Shown: positions 1-12,251 of the stretch, in pieces
Numbering within the stretch: position 1 is the stretch's first letter
Layout: each line of letters begins with the position of its first letter
NCBI GenBank assembly: GCA_014925825.1
Contig: JACGCK010000025.1
Span: 124,001-188,000, forward strand
Direction: 5' to 3'
DNA from: Pholiota molesta
Lineage: Eukaryota > Basidiomycota > Agaricomycetes > Agaricales > Strophariaceae
Length of the DNA stretch: 64,000 bases
Notes under the pieces: model-generated
Database searches by the model: none
Told to the model about the DNA's origin: nothing
The model's input: the letters and a program-made list of their open reading frames with translations, nothing else
Made by a program: the position numbers and the translations under genes

Positions 1-772
1 CGGGCGGTGCGCGACGAGTATCGGCGTCGGACAGAGCTTGGAGAGCGTCGGATAGGAGAGGAGGGGCCCGGAGATCGCGACGACGGAGCCCAGGGCGCGG
101 AGCTGGAGGGGCTGGGACTCGGCCGCAGGAACGGCCGTGGGCGATGCGGATATGGCCGTGGGCGACGTGGATATGGCCCGTTTCAAAGAGGGTTGGAGCT
201 GCGCTCTCCAAGATGCGAGCGCGAATTCAGCGGCGACGGAGCCCCCCTGCGCGAACCCGAAGAGATGGATGCGCTCGAGTGGCCAGGTGCACTCGGTGGT
301 AAGATGATGGATGACCTTGGAGAGAAACTCGATCGCGGGTGTTGGATTAGGATGTGCGATGGGTTCGCCGAGGTCGTCGAATGATGGATACCATTGCCAA
401 GCGTCTTCGTAGAGGAACGGCACTCTGGAGATAGTTATATGTTTGGCATAAGACGTATTAGGTGGTACTTACTGCTCGGGCGCACGCAGCGCTAGGATTG
501 CAGTCTGTGGCAGCTTGAGCGATTTTCCCAGTTTAGAGAAGGGGAGATGGGTGTCGCCTGGATCAACCAATATGATTTGAGTAAGTCATAAGCAATTCGT
601 CTATGGTTGACTCACCAAGACCATGGAGAAGGATGAGAAGATTCTCGTCTGTGCCATCATCGCTTGGAGAATAGAAGAATTTTCCTGGAATCTCGGAGGT
701 TTGGGGGGCGGGTTTAACGCGAGGAGAGGAAGACGCGGTGGAAGACGCCTCTTTCAGATGGACTTCGGACAT
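1..772 (-). CDS. alpha/beta hydrolase (phospholipase/carboxylesterase-like), 3' end outside window
   Basis: Three exons are visible on the minus strand: 772-616, 557-473 and 424-1. They are joined by introns of 58 and 48 bases (GTGAGT...CAG and GTAAGT...CAG). The joined protein begins MSEVHLKEAS and continues with FYSPSDDGTDENLLILLHGLGDTH, the oxyanion-loop region (HGLGD) of small esterases of the acyl-protein-thioesterase/carboxylesterase type. It then runs through LKLPQTAILALRAPEQVPF to the nucleophile-elbow region IHLFGFAQGGSVAAEF. In this fold the elbow is normally G-x-S-x-G; here it reads G-F-A-Q-G, so the expected serine is alanine. A proline/threonine/serine stretch follows (STSPTAISASPTAV). 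The Asp/His end of the triad would lie beyond base 1. The first in-frame ATG further upstream (817) is less likely to be the start. Family assignment is good; activity is uncertain. Confidence 0.75.
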
Positions 773-1428
773 GGTGGGCGGATCAGAGAGCCAGAGAGTC
801 TCACATGGGACTCCCAAAATGGTTCCGCGCTATATCCTCTCTGCGCGAAAGATGCGCAATAATTACAATATATGTAGGCTGAAAAATCCGCATCCGAGGA
901 AAATCTGGAAATACGTACCTCAGACAGAATCCACTCGCGGTGACAGGAAGTCCTGAACGTTATGTACTCAAAGTACTTGGCATTCACTATGCATCATGAT
1001 GCATGATCTCGGATGGAAACGCGTAACGCGCGCTGAATGTTGCAAATCTACAACTGAATGTTTTTATTTATTTATTTATGTAAAAAAACAAGTTCAGCTA
1101 ACTGCGCATATCCAACATAGCGCTTTCTTTTCAAGTGCTCGAGGACAAATGAAAATGCATCGAGTTCAGGGTGCTGAAGCCCAGTGAAAACCGGTTCCGT
1201 GTTCCTCTGCGTGGCGCTGCGAAAATCTGAGGTCACGGGAGGGCGCAGACACACGCAGGTAGATTTCCCCCTCGCTGAAACTTTCCGTGTTCTACTGAGT
1301 AGATCAAAGGGTAAATTCCTCGTATAAATCTGCATCCTCTGCGCTGCGCTGATTTGTACTGATCTTGTCTGTAATTTCTGAATCATTCAAAATCCGTGTA
1401 TTTCTGAGCAAATCTAGCTAATTCCTGT
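773..1428. other. spacer with repeat
   Basis: No supported gene between the hydrolase start and the next gene's stop. It holds the left member of an inverted repeat pair (see 1173-2464) and short A+T-rich runs around 1060-1090. Confidence 0.5.
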
Positions 1429-2464
1429 CTACTCTTGCGTTGCTCTGAGTGCGATACATCCCCCCGAAGTTCGAGCGACCTCTACCAGCCCAAAATAGAA
1501 AAGAGGATAACCAGACAATGGAGTAACTGACCTAAAAGTCAAATCCAGCATTATTTGCTTAGAAGATACACCTGGGTAGCTCAATGAGAATGCGACTCTG
1601 CGAGTGGTGGGAGTGAGGAAATAAAGCAGGCTAAGTACCTGGAGACAACAGTAGCACATTCAACGAGAGATCCTTCTGACGACATGGGTCTGTCAGAGCA
1701 TTATTAAGTGCATATATGCGCATATCCTCACAGAGCACTTACAATCGAGCACCTGGTTCCCTCCCATCCAATGCAGTGAACACTGGAGCATCGATGTGAC
1801 GGTGGTGTCGATAGTACGTATTCCGGTATGTAGCTGAAGACATCTCCTTGACCTCATAACCCAGGAGTACACTGTGATCAGCGTCAACATGCACAAAAGA
1901 AATCACAAGCTCACGTAAGTTGAACATGCCCTGTTATCTCGTCAGAACCCTTCTGCAATCGTGCTATGTGTGGTCAGACCAGAGACCATGAGTGAAGATG
2001 GAAAGGTGTTGAGAAAGGTCGGCCATGATCGAGGGACAGAGGTACATGGTGGAGGGAGGAACAGAGGAGGGGAGTTGTGGAAGCGACGCGTCGCGCGAAG
2101 TTGAGCAGCATATCACGTGTTTCTGGTATCTCCCCAAGGGACTTTGAACTTCCCCCAAAGTTCCCCACTGCCGAGGCGCGATAATGAGCGCCGTAGTCCA
2201 TGGGGGAAAGAGCCAGAGCTCTGCAGTCAATGAGTATCACAACGTGAGGCATATTTTTTGAATTCTAAGGCAAAATTCTATTTTTGACTAAGTAGACCGG
2301 GTTGCCGGCCGAAGACGCAGGACAGCGCGGAGCAGTACAGAAATGGCAGAACAGCATTTCTTACCTTGCAGGCCAGCTCAGAACAACTCAGGATAGCTCA
2401 GCGCAGCACAGAGATTTATACCCGCTTGCAGAAGCTCTCAGAACCGGTTTTCACTGGGGCTGAA
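1173..2464. repeat. inverted repeat pair flanking the gene at 1429-2252
   Basis: The segment at 1173-1197 (core CCAGTGAAAACCGGTTC) reappears reverse-complemented at 2441-2464. The flanking 150-200 bases also resemble each other when one is inverted: both carry a GTATAAATCT box followed by runs of CTGCGCTG / CTGAGCTG type. Similarity outside the core is degenerate. It may be a decayed pair of dispersed elements or a MITE pair. The feature spans both arms and the gene between them. Confidence 0.4.
1429..2252 (-). CDS. uncharacterised fungal protein, four exons
   Basis: I do not recognise this family. A consistent four-exon model runs 2252-1980, 1930-1743, 1689-1639 and 1597-1429, with phases that agree across every junction. 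It gives 226 residues from MPHVVILIDCRALALSPM to CIALRATQE and a stop. Introns are 42-53 bases; the first has a weak donor (GTCTGA) and the others are GTAAGT and GTACTT. No signal peptide, membrane segment or known catalytic motif is evident. The continuity of four reading frames through plausible splice sites is the reason for calling it a gene rather than chance ORFs. It sits between the two arms of an inverted repeat. Confidence 0.5.
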
Positions 2465-2565
2465 GTCGTGTCGAAATTTGGAAATCTCCGTGCCATCAAA
2501 TCATCGTTTCAACGTGGTCAGTGGTCGGATCAGCGCCGGCGTTTGAGGCTGTGTCCCTGCTACGC

Positions 2566-2573
2566 TATATAAA
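2566..2573 (+). promoter_or_regulatory. TATA box of secreted protein gene
   Basis: TATATAAA lies about 160 bases upstream of the ATG at 2733, followed by a pyrimidine-rich leader. No other gene start is near. Confidence 0.5.
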
Positions 2574-2732
2574 CCCGCAATCATGATTTCGTTTTCTTCA
2601 GCTGGTCTCCCCCCAATACTACTGATTCGTGTTGATCACAATCGTCCAAATTCCGCTATTTTCTCGATCTACTAGCCCCAATTAACTGCCCAATCCACAC
2701 TATCACACCCACCAACGAAACCCACAAGCAAA

Positions 2733-3715
2733 ATGGTCAAATACACTTCTTCAATCCTCCTCGTTGCCGCCTTCGTGGCAGCCCCTGTCTTTGCGCAGAG
2801 TAACTGGGATGAATTCGATGCGTACGTGTCTTTTCCGAGTGTTTTTCTCCTCTTTCTGACCTTATAAGCAGCCGCGAATACGATGACCTCTTCACACGTC
2901 ACCCTGACGAGGCCGGGCTCGTCTCCCGGGAGCCCGAACCACAGATGTCCATGTTCGAGCGCTCCTACGACTTTGACACCGAGCTCGAGAGCCGCTCGTA
3001 CGATTCCGATGACTTGGAGGCACGCGAGTTTGACGAGCTCTATGAGCGCGCCGTGGACCAGATGGAAGACTACGCGCCTAATTTCTTTACCTTTATGAGG
3101 GATGGCATGTGAGTATCAGATTAGCCGTCGTGCCCGGCATCGGATGCTGGTTTTTGTATATTGACTGATATTCTGCGGGATCACAGGAAGCAGGTGAGGA
3201 GGGTTGCGCTCGAGCAAGCGGCTGCAAAGCACAACGCAACCACTGCCGCTGGGGCTCCTACCACCTCCGCGGCTCCTACTTCCAAGGCCGCCCCTACCAC
3301 AGCGGCGGCGCCTGACGCCGCGGCCGCTCCTGACGCATCGGCTGCTCCTGATGCATCCGCGGCTCCCGACGCATCTGCGGCTCCTGATGCATCCGCGGCT
3401 CCCGACGCATCGGCTGCTCCCGACGCATCCGCGGCCGAGGCTGCGCCAGAGGCGCGGGACTTCGACGAAGACGCCATGTACGAGCGCGCCTTGGACGCGG
3501 CCCTCCAGGGGCGCGATTTCGCCGACGAGGATCTCTTCGAGCGCCAATACTACGAAGAGATGGAGGAGCGCGGGTTCGCTGACGAGGAGCTCCTGGAAAG
3601 GGAATATGACGAGGAGCTCCAAGAGCGCGAGTTCGACGACGAAGCTGCGCTGTACGGACGCGACTATACGATGTTCGAACTCCTCGAGCGCGCCTACTTC
3701 GAGGACCTGGATTAG
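2733..3715 (+). CDS. secreted acidic repeat protein with PDASAA tract
   Basis: Exons 2733-2821, 2872-3108 and 3187-3715 give 284 residues. The first 22 residues (MVKYTSSILLVAAFVAAPVFAQ) form a clear signal peptide ending A-x-A-Q. The mature part has no cysteine. It holds two zones of degenerate repeats rich in Asp, Glu, Arg and aromatic residues, of the form (L/F)ERxFxDE, before and after a central Ala/Pro/Thr tract that becomes a near-perfect hexapeptide tandem PDASAA. The C-terminus is FEDLD. Both introns start GTACGT or GTGAGT and end CAG. The function is unknown; an extracellular or wall-associated structural protein is an inference. A TATA box lies at 2566. Confidence 0.75.
3331..3432 (+). 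repeat. 18-base coding minisatellite (PDASAA)
   Basis: Head-to-tail 18-base units of the form GCTCCTGATGCATCCGCG encode alternating APDASA. Third positions vary (GAT/GAC, TCC/TCG, GCG/GCT), so copies are not identical. It lies inside the secreted protein gene and keeps the frame whatever the copy number. Confidence 0.8.
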
Positions 3716-4348
3716 TTCGGGTTTGTGTTGATGATAGTATTTATGTCGTTGATACCAAGTGCTAAGAATTTAGTTTTCATTATTTGGGCCTTGTGTGACG
3801 ACTATTAAGAGCTCATTTTTAAGTGGTTAGGTGGCCAATTAGTGAGACAATGGAACAGAACGTCCTTACGAACGCCCGGGACCACCGCTTGATTACTCTG
3901 GTGCCAGGAAAATCGACATCGTAATAGTATGCATCGTATGTTTATGTTTCCTTTTACTTGCTGACATTCTAGCAGCGATGACTTGGCCCTAGCGGCCTCT
4001 ATCAGTATTCACAGCATCGACCATTTAGTAGTAAGTATGGATTGAGTATCGTGCCAGTAAATCACCGAGGCCGGTCTGGGCACCCTGTATTCTTAGTACC
4101 TTGTATATATTTGGCTAATCAGCTACCACTTTCGTGTTTCTCAGATCTCCAATGAAGATCACTCAGAAGATCACTCGACAATCAGTCTATCAAGATCAAC
4201 CAGTTATTTAAATACTAGCTCAGAACCGGTCAGGCGTGTAGAGGCTAAATCGAGGAATTATATCAGATAATACAGATGACATTTGTGCGCGTTACATGCT
4301 AGATTATTTAAATGCTAGTGCATACGGAAGAAGCAAAAGCTAGAGATA
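3716..4348. other. spacer, convergent gene ends
   Basis: Lies between the 3' ends of the secreted protein gene and the Old Yellow Enzyme gene. No coding signal was seen; A+T-rich near 4200-4320. Confidence 0.5.
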
Positions 4349-5912
<1,564 letters not shown>

Positions 5913-6096
5913 TTCGTTTGAGCTGGCGAATAGCAATTTTGAGAAGAGATGGATGGCGGGACGCGTCGTGCAGTGCAGATAAAAATCGATGAGTACAAAA
6001 TATGTACGGATCGTGAAGGTAATACATACTTGAAGTGGTTGTGAAGTTGGTCTCGTTGGAATTTAAAATGAAGGGGAATTGGTCTAACACTCTCTC

Positions 6097-6104
6097 TTTA
6101 TATA
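6097..6104 (-). promoter_or_regulatory. TATA-like box of Old Yellow Enzyme gene
   Basis: On the minus strand TATATAAA lies about 185 bases upstream of the start at 5912. Confidence 0.4.
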
Positions 6105-6590
6105 GGGCCAAGGTCTCCGACTCCAGTCATTACAATCGCTTTTACTTGACTCTATACCAATTTGGTATAAAGCTTGCTAATAGGAGGATTCTCCGTCATC
6201 CGCGTGACTGTGTTGTCAATCGATATGACTCGGACTCATTATGATGACGCTACTGCCACTCTGGTACGATCTAACCGATTTCCGCGCTGATTAGAGTCGA
6301 CGTAAACCTCAGTGTAGCTTTGGGGCAATTCAATCTAGGAGGCATAAGTTGGAGGATGTCATCCACCGTACGTTCAATTTTTGAATCGTGTAAGGTTCAT
6401 GTGTCTAACTGTTAGTAATATTCGTAGGTAAGATTCCTGCCAAGTCGAGTCCACTGGCAAGACTAAGTGTAGCATCCACCGACTGCGATCCTCTGCGATC
6501 ACCTCGCGCCCTCGCGCCGTCATTTTTTTCATATCTTTGCATCTGATTCTTATCAAACCCACACTCCATCTATTTATTTTTAGCATATTT

Positions 6591-6965
6591 TCCCTCTTAT
6601 TTACTTGTAAGTGATAAATCTTTGACTCTGCGCAGCGTCGCCGGGGCTCTTCGTAGTATACTACGTACTCAGCCGCATGGACTCCTCATCGCCCTCTACT
6701 CAATGCTTATATTTTAGCTTATATATCTATTACTGCGCCCCCTTATTCCAACTCTTTTCAATATGGACTACTTGTTTCATTCATCCGCTCCATTCTCCCT
6801 TTTATGTACTTGTATCTCATAAATCTTTGACTCTGTTCAGCGTCGCCGGGGCTCTTCGTACTCACATCGCCCTCCATTCAATGCTTATATTTTGGCTTAC
6901 ATTTCTATTACTGCGCCCCCTTATTCCAACCCCTTTCAATATGTACTGCTTGCTTGTTTCGTTCA
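6591..6965. repeat. tandem duplication of about 190 bases
   Basis: Two direct copies, about 6591-6790 and 6796-6965. Shared landmarks in order: TAAATCTTTGACTCTG, GCGTCGCCGGGGCTCTTCGTA, CAATGCTTATATTTT, and TATTACTGCGCCCCCTTATT. The first copy carries a small extra segment around 6655-6680. Confidence 0.75.
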
Positions 6966-9181
6966 ATGACTTAGATATTATCATACTTTTTAGCTTAATA
7001 TAACTTTGTAATAGTTTAGACAGTCAATTTAACAGCCCTACAGCCGTTCTATCTGATTCTCTAAGCTAATACACTTAACCTCCCGTCTCGCGTGCCGCTT
7101 CATGTCTTTTGTGCCTGCCACTCCTCCAAAGATATAATCTAATCGTCGCACCAAGATTCCAAGCAGAAGTGAGACATGTTAACTCTACCCAAGAGAAAAG
7201 AGTAGCAAGGATCTCAGCGCTTATTATTATTCCCAGTTCCAACATTAACACTCGAATCGAATTTATCAAGTAAGTAACTGTATTCCTGAAAACTTCATGG
7301 ATATATCTCGATTCCCATGTTAATCTCAGGCTGGACTAAGGTAAGTAGAACCTTGACAGAACATTCATACCCTTATTTGTTATCGGTACACCGTTTAGGA
7401 GCTCCGTTCATACCCGGCGTGGCTTAGCACGCTTTCTGCAGGGCGAAAGAGTCGGTCAAGAATGCTGCCCGCTGAAGCCCGGTGCACCAGTATTGATGGC
7501 AGCAGAAGACAGGAGGGAGTTCGCAGAGATGTGCCACATTACACACGCAATCTTTGCTTCAATGCGCACATTTGCACCTAGAAGGGTAGATCCGTGAGTA
7601 CCGGTGGGTTTCAGTCGCCTTGAAATGGTCTGTAGAGTGTAGACTGCGCAACGTTCAGCGCTAACAGTGTCGGTGTTGAGCAGTTCCGACTGAAAATATG
7701 AATATTCCATTCGTATAAACTGTGTACAGAAGCAGGGTGTCAGCAGCTAAAGTCAGCGGCATACTGAAGTACTCGAAGCTGAAGTGACCCTCCTCACTCA
7801 GCATTTCCTACGCATCGCGCTCCGCTGCCCAGCCCTCCACTGGCGCGCCAGCCAGCCAGAACATGCCTTAGAGCGTCTACTTAATTCTTGATTTTTTTTT
7901 TGAATCTCACTGCTTCTCAACTATAGAAGCACGAGCGACCTGCGGCGCGTCACTGATCTTAGGATAATACGAGCCCCACTAGCCCTCTACCCCATCCTCT
8001 TCCTGAACCATCTGCGTTCTTTGGCCGTTCCACATCAGTCCAAAGTCGACCAACTTCACGCGGCATCTTTGTTGAGCACCAAATGTTACCGAACGTCGTC
8101 TGGCTTGCTGGGTTGTGTACTGCAATGCGCTTAACTCTCTATGTGGCTTTTGGTGGTGGCCTGACAGCCTGTTGTCTTCTGTCACCCAATGGAGGTACGA
8201 TTTGGGCGCGAGCTCAGAAAAATGTTGAGATTACTTTGTCGGCTGCGAACTTCGAAGAGAAGGAATTCTGTATGTACAGCCGTTCTAAATCTATTTTCGG
8301 CCATGAGGGTCCTTCTCTCACTGCCTCCGTCGAAGTCCGCTATCGAGGAGCACACGAACGGTCCCAGACGGTTGGGTGCATCTGTTCATCCTCGCTGATC
8401 TCGCCGACGCGGACGGAAATGGGTTGACTTACGGTTAACGGTAAAATGTAAGGAGTGAGAACGCATTTTTCGACAATCAACTTATCGATCTCCATTTGCA
8501 CAGAGAACTTTGACCACTGCAAGTACCTTGCACTTTAAGTAGTGCAGGAGGCTCAGGGGCAATACCTTAATAACCGTGGGCAGGCCGTGCAGGCGATGTC
8601 AGTATTGTTCAGGTATCGACGCGCCGTGCTCGTGATGGGTAAGCCTTGCAACGCACGTTAATGACGCGTGCGCGGCGTTCGCCACTGCGTTTTTTTCGTA
8701 GCCGCTGTCAGATGTGGGAGTGCATATTCCATCGCATTTTCTTGGGGGGCGAACGCAAGCACTGGTATTGTTGTTGTCAGTCAAAGAGGAACGTGGAAGA
8801 GGACTTGGAGTTAACGGAAAAAAGAGGCGGCAAGTGTGACATGGCACATGGCGGGTAGTTCACACGGTGAAGTAACTTGGGTAAAAGGTACAGTTAAAGT
8901 TGAGTTAAAGTGACTTACAAAAATCTGTTGATATCGACATCTCTTGGGAGCTACCTAATTGCTAGGACATCAATCACGCCTAGTTAATTCGGTCAGTCCA
9001 GACTCCAGTGTAAGTCGTATATACTTGTATTCAGTGCTGATTCAGTATGTGAGAAGTGCACAGCCCGATGGCACAGCACTGAATCATAGATGTGGCTGGG
9101 CGGCACATGTTCATAGCTTCCCTCTCCCTCACCTTCCCTTTCTCTCGTCCACCACTGACTCTGCCGAAGACCACAATTTGT

Positions 9182-11544
9182 ATGAGCTCTTCATCGACTG
9201 AAAACCCCGAAAGAAAGGCCAGTAACGCCAAGAAGACGATGAATCTATCAGCAGCAAATGTTGGTATCGTAAGAAGGATCGCCGATAGGAAGACATTGAC
9301 TCCAAGGAGAAACACAAAGAGAGCGGGTACGACCAGTCGCAGCGTAAGTCCAAACAAAAATTGTTTCTGCCGATAGAAGTAACTAACATGAGATCAATGT
9401 AGTCAGTTCCGTTGAACGACAACGCGCCTATGGCTAGTATGTTCGGTGACAATACAGAAATTTTTGGGGGACAATTTATAATAGCGGAGACTGTGAACAA
9501 TGTCAAACCCAGCAGAGGTCTGTCATTTCTACATATGGACATGTCGAAATTTCTCTTGACATAAATGCTGCCTGTATATAGCTGAAGACGGATTCAAGCT
9601 CCTGCAAAAGCGCGTCGCTACCTCTGCCTTCCACAACTCTGCCCAGCGTGTCGACCCTCCTCGCTGTCACCCGGAGACTCGCAAAGAAATTCTGAAGAGG
9701 ATCTACGACTGGATCACTCAATCAGCCGCCCGCGAGAAATGGTTATTGTGGCTGAACGGTGCTGCGGGCGCCGGGAAATCGGCGATCATGCAGTCTATCG
9801 CAGAGAAATGCGCCGTCGCAGCCATAGCACTGGCCAGTTTTTTCTTCTTTAGAGGGGATCACACCCGGAATACGATCGCGCCTTTGGTGGCCACGCTGGC
9901 CTATCAGCTCATCCAAGCTATCCCAGAAATCGCGGATCACATCCTCCTGACTGTCGAACGCAATCCACTGATCTTCGACCAAACGCTGGAATCCCAGCTC
10001 CAGCACCTCATCATCCTGCCCCTTCTCCGTCTTCCGAGAGAACTGCAGCGTCTTTTTGTGGTATTCATTGACGGCCTCGACGAATGCAGCAACCAGGTGC
10101 ATCAAGCAAACTTGGTAAAGGTACTCGGCGATGTGTCTTGTCGCAGAAACATCCCCGTTGTATTTCTGGTTGCCAGCCGTCGAGAACCTCAAATAGAGGC
10201 AGCATTTGTGCAGAAATCAGTTTCTGATCTTCTTTTCACTCTCCCCCTCGACAATTCAGGCGTGGAACAAACATTCAACGATATCTTGCGTTTCCTCAAC
10301 GACAGGTTCGAGGATACTATCAAAGACACTCATCTGTACAAAGATTTTTGCATCCGTCGTTATCAGCTATATATCTTCACCCCGTAAAATTCCGACGCGT
10401 CAACTTGAATTCGTCCACGATATCCGCTTGCGAGAGGCATCGTCCCAGAATCCATTCGCACATCTGGATGCGCTTTATCGGCATATATTCTCGCAAGTCG
10501 AGGATCTTGACATGGTGCTCGATATTTTGGCCTTGGCTCTATTTGCGAGACGGTCGGACGTTGCCTCCTTTGAATACGCATTTCAGCTAGAACCTGGAGA
10601 GCTCAAAGTCTACTTGGCCGACCTGGTAGCTGTCGTTGGATGTGGCGAGCACTGGGCAGGGCCGTGCCCAATGTTTAAGTACGAGGGGGATAAAGAAGAT
10701 CCAGAAGATGGTGAATATAGCGAAGGCGAAGTAGTAAAATTCCTCCATGCATCACTTCCCGATTTCCTGCTCGACAAAAGCCGCGCTGAGAACTATTACA
10801 TCGACAGCGACGTTTACAGGAACAAAGCTACTTTGTATGCTGCTCGAGAAACCGCCTCCAACATCGGGCCCGCTTTCGTCGACCCTCACTTTGGAAGCAA
10901 TCTCAATGCAAGATCATGAACAGCTACGGTTGAGTATGATTCGGGACCTGCTTTACTATGGTGACGACGACGAGACGCCTATCAAAGCATCAGACCGACT
11001 TCGTACCGCATTTATGAACTTCAATTTTACAGCCTACGACCGAGGTATTTGTATTGAAACGTACGATGGGATCAGTGATTGGGATTCTGAAATATTTGGT
11101 ATACAATCTGGTATGCGGCAACACAACATGCGTCGCAATCCACAGACTGATACTGCATTATGTTAGGATATCGATGACTGGCGTTCAGCATATGATCACA
11201 TCCTCAATATGTTTTCTGTAGGATATGCAAAGTACGATCCCTGGCGCAACTTTGACAGCGCAGTCAAGACATTCAAGTCCTTGGCAACCACCACGAGCCA
11301 CTACTGGAAACTGCAATGGATGTATGGGAGTCAGCAAGATATTCCTCCGGGATCAACTTACGGTTTCTCGTGCAACTGCTTACTTGGTACTGATGAGGAC
11401 GACGAACTATCTGGCAATCCAAGCAGAAAAGCAGCGTACATATACCGTAGCCACGATCCTAACGGCCCTGAGTACATATGTGGATCTAATGGGTGTCGGC
11501 GTTTAATTTTCCTACCGGGGTTTGGTTGGCGATTGTTAAATTGA
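9182..11544 (+). pseudogene. NACHT-domain (STAND NTPase/NLR-like) gene, disrupted
   Basis: Fungal NLR-type signal NTPases of this family act in non-self recognition. Exons 9182-9343 and 9403-9517 lead into a long exon from 9582. Visible marks: a short N-terminal part with SMFGDNTEIFGGQFI, Walker A GAAGAGKSAI (about 9763-9792), Walker B LFVVFIDGLDEC (about 10051-10088), then SRREPQIEAAF and FLNDRFEDTIKDTHLYKDF. At about 10345-10355 the frame breaks. The text resumes in another frame as ASVVISYISSPRKIPTRQL, and about 25-30 residues normally present between these motifs are absent, which points to an out-of-frame deletion. FLHASLPDFLLDKSRAE follows near 10740. A second frame change lies near 10890-10920 and a third before 11209, where the C-terminal piece ending GFGWRLLN starts. 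No intron explains the first break. Confidence 0.7.
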
Positions 11545-12251
11545 GAATCATTACCTTACCGTCTCAACCCATACGCAAAATCTGTGTAACCTATGGACCA
11601 TCACTTTTGCCAAACTTATGTATCGGTCCTTTAGTACTTTGGTACCAACCTTCCCTCATGGAAGGCTTGGATAAGGTACAATCTGTCAATAATTGAGATT
11701 ATCAACGAATCTCAAGATGAAATGGTGGACCGATGGAGGACTGAAATATTTATATGCAACAGATACCTTTGACCGCTTCACCCACCGCGTGTCGCATGCT
11801 TGGAGTTTGATAAAGAACTTTATGTAAATACATTTCAGTATTACATACATGGAGATGCAATGACCATGAGTATCAGGGAGTATCCTGTTCAGTAATTTGC
11901 TTCCGGACTCGGAGTTGGTGAAAAATAGTTGGCGGTCTCCCACGCACATGTCAGCCTCGACGCTCAGTGCGCACGAAATTCCAGTACGGTCGAGATGTTG
12001 CTTACACTTATCTATGTAAGGACCTGTACAATTTGTGGTTTGCTCGAAGTCTACCTACCCTGACATCGTACGATGGATGTTCCTGGTATTGTTTTACCGT
12101 TGTACGTCTTCTGACTTGCTTCTTACCCCTTCCGGACTTTCCTCGGAAAAACTCATTCTTTCGCGTGCTACTAGCCCGTTATAAGTTCAACTAACTTTCA
12201 CAGGTCCCCAACCTTTCGTTGATTCAAAATATTCAAAATACTGGAGCAAAG

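Larger units (their letters stand above)
5913..9181. other. long spacer without supported genes
   Basis: More than 3 kb with only short, unconvincing ORFs. It holds the OYE promoter region, a tandem duplication at 6591-6965, and A+T-rich stretches. No splice-consistent protein could be assembled. Confidence 0.45.

Noticed and set aside
7979..8185. Minus-strand ORF with VKLVDFGL, resembling the DFG segment of protein kinases
   Set aside because: No other kinase motif is found on either side in any frame; a single short match is not enough.
9031..9542. Minus-strand hydrophobic ORFs opposite the NACHT 5' exons
   Set aside because: The plus-strand exons have consistent splice sites and family sequence; the minus frames are shadows.
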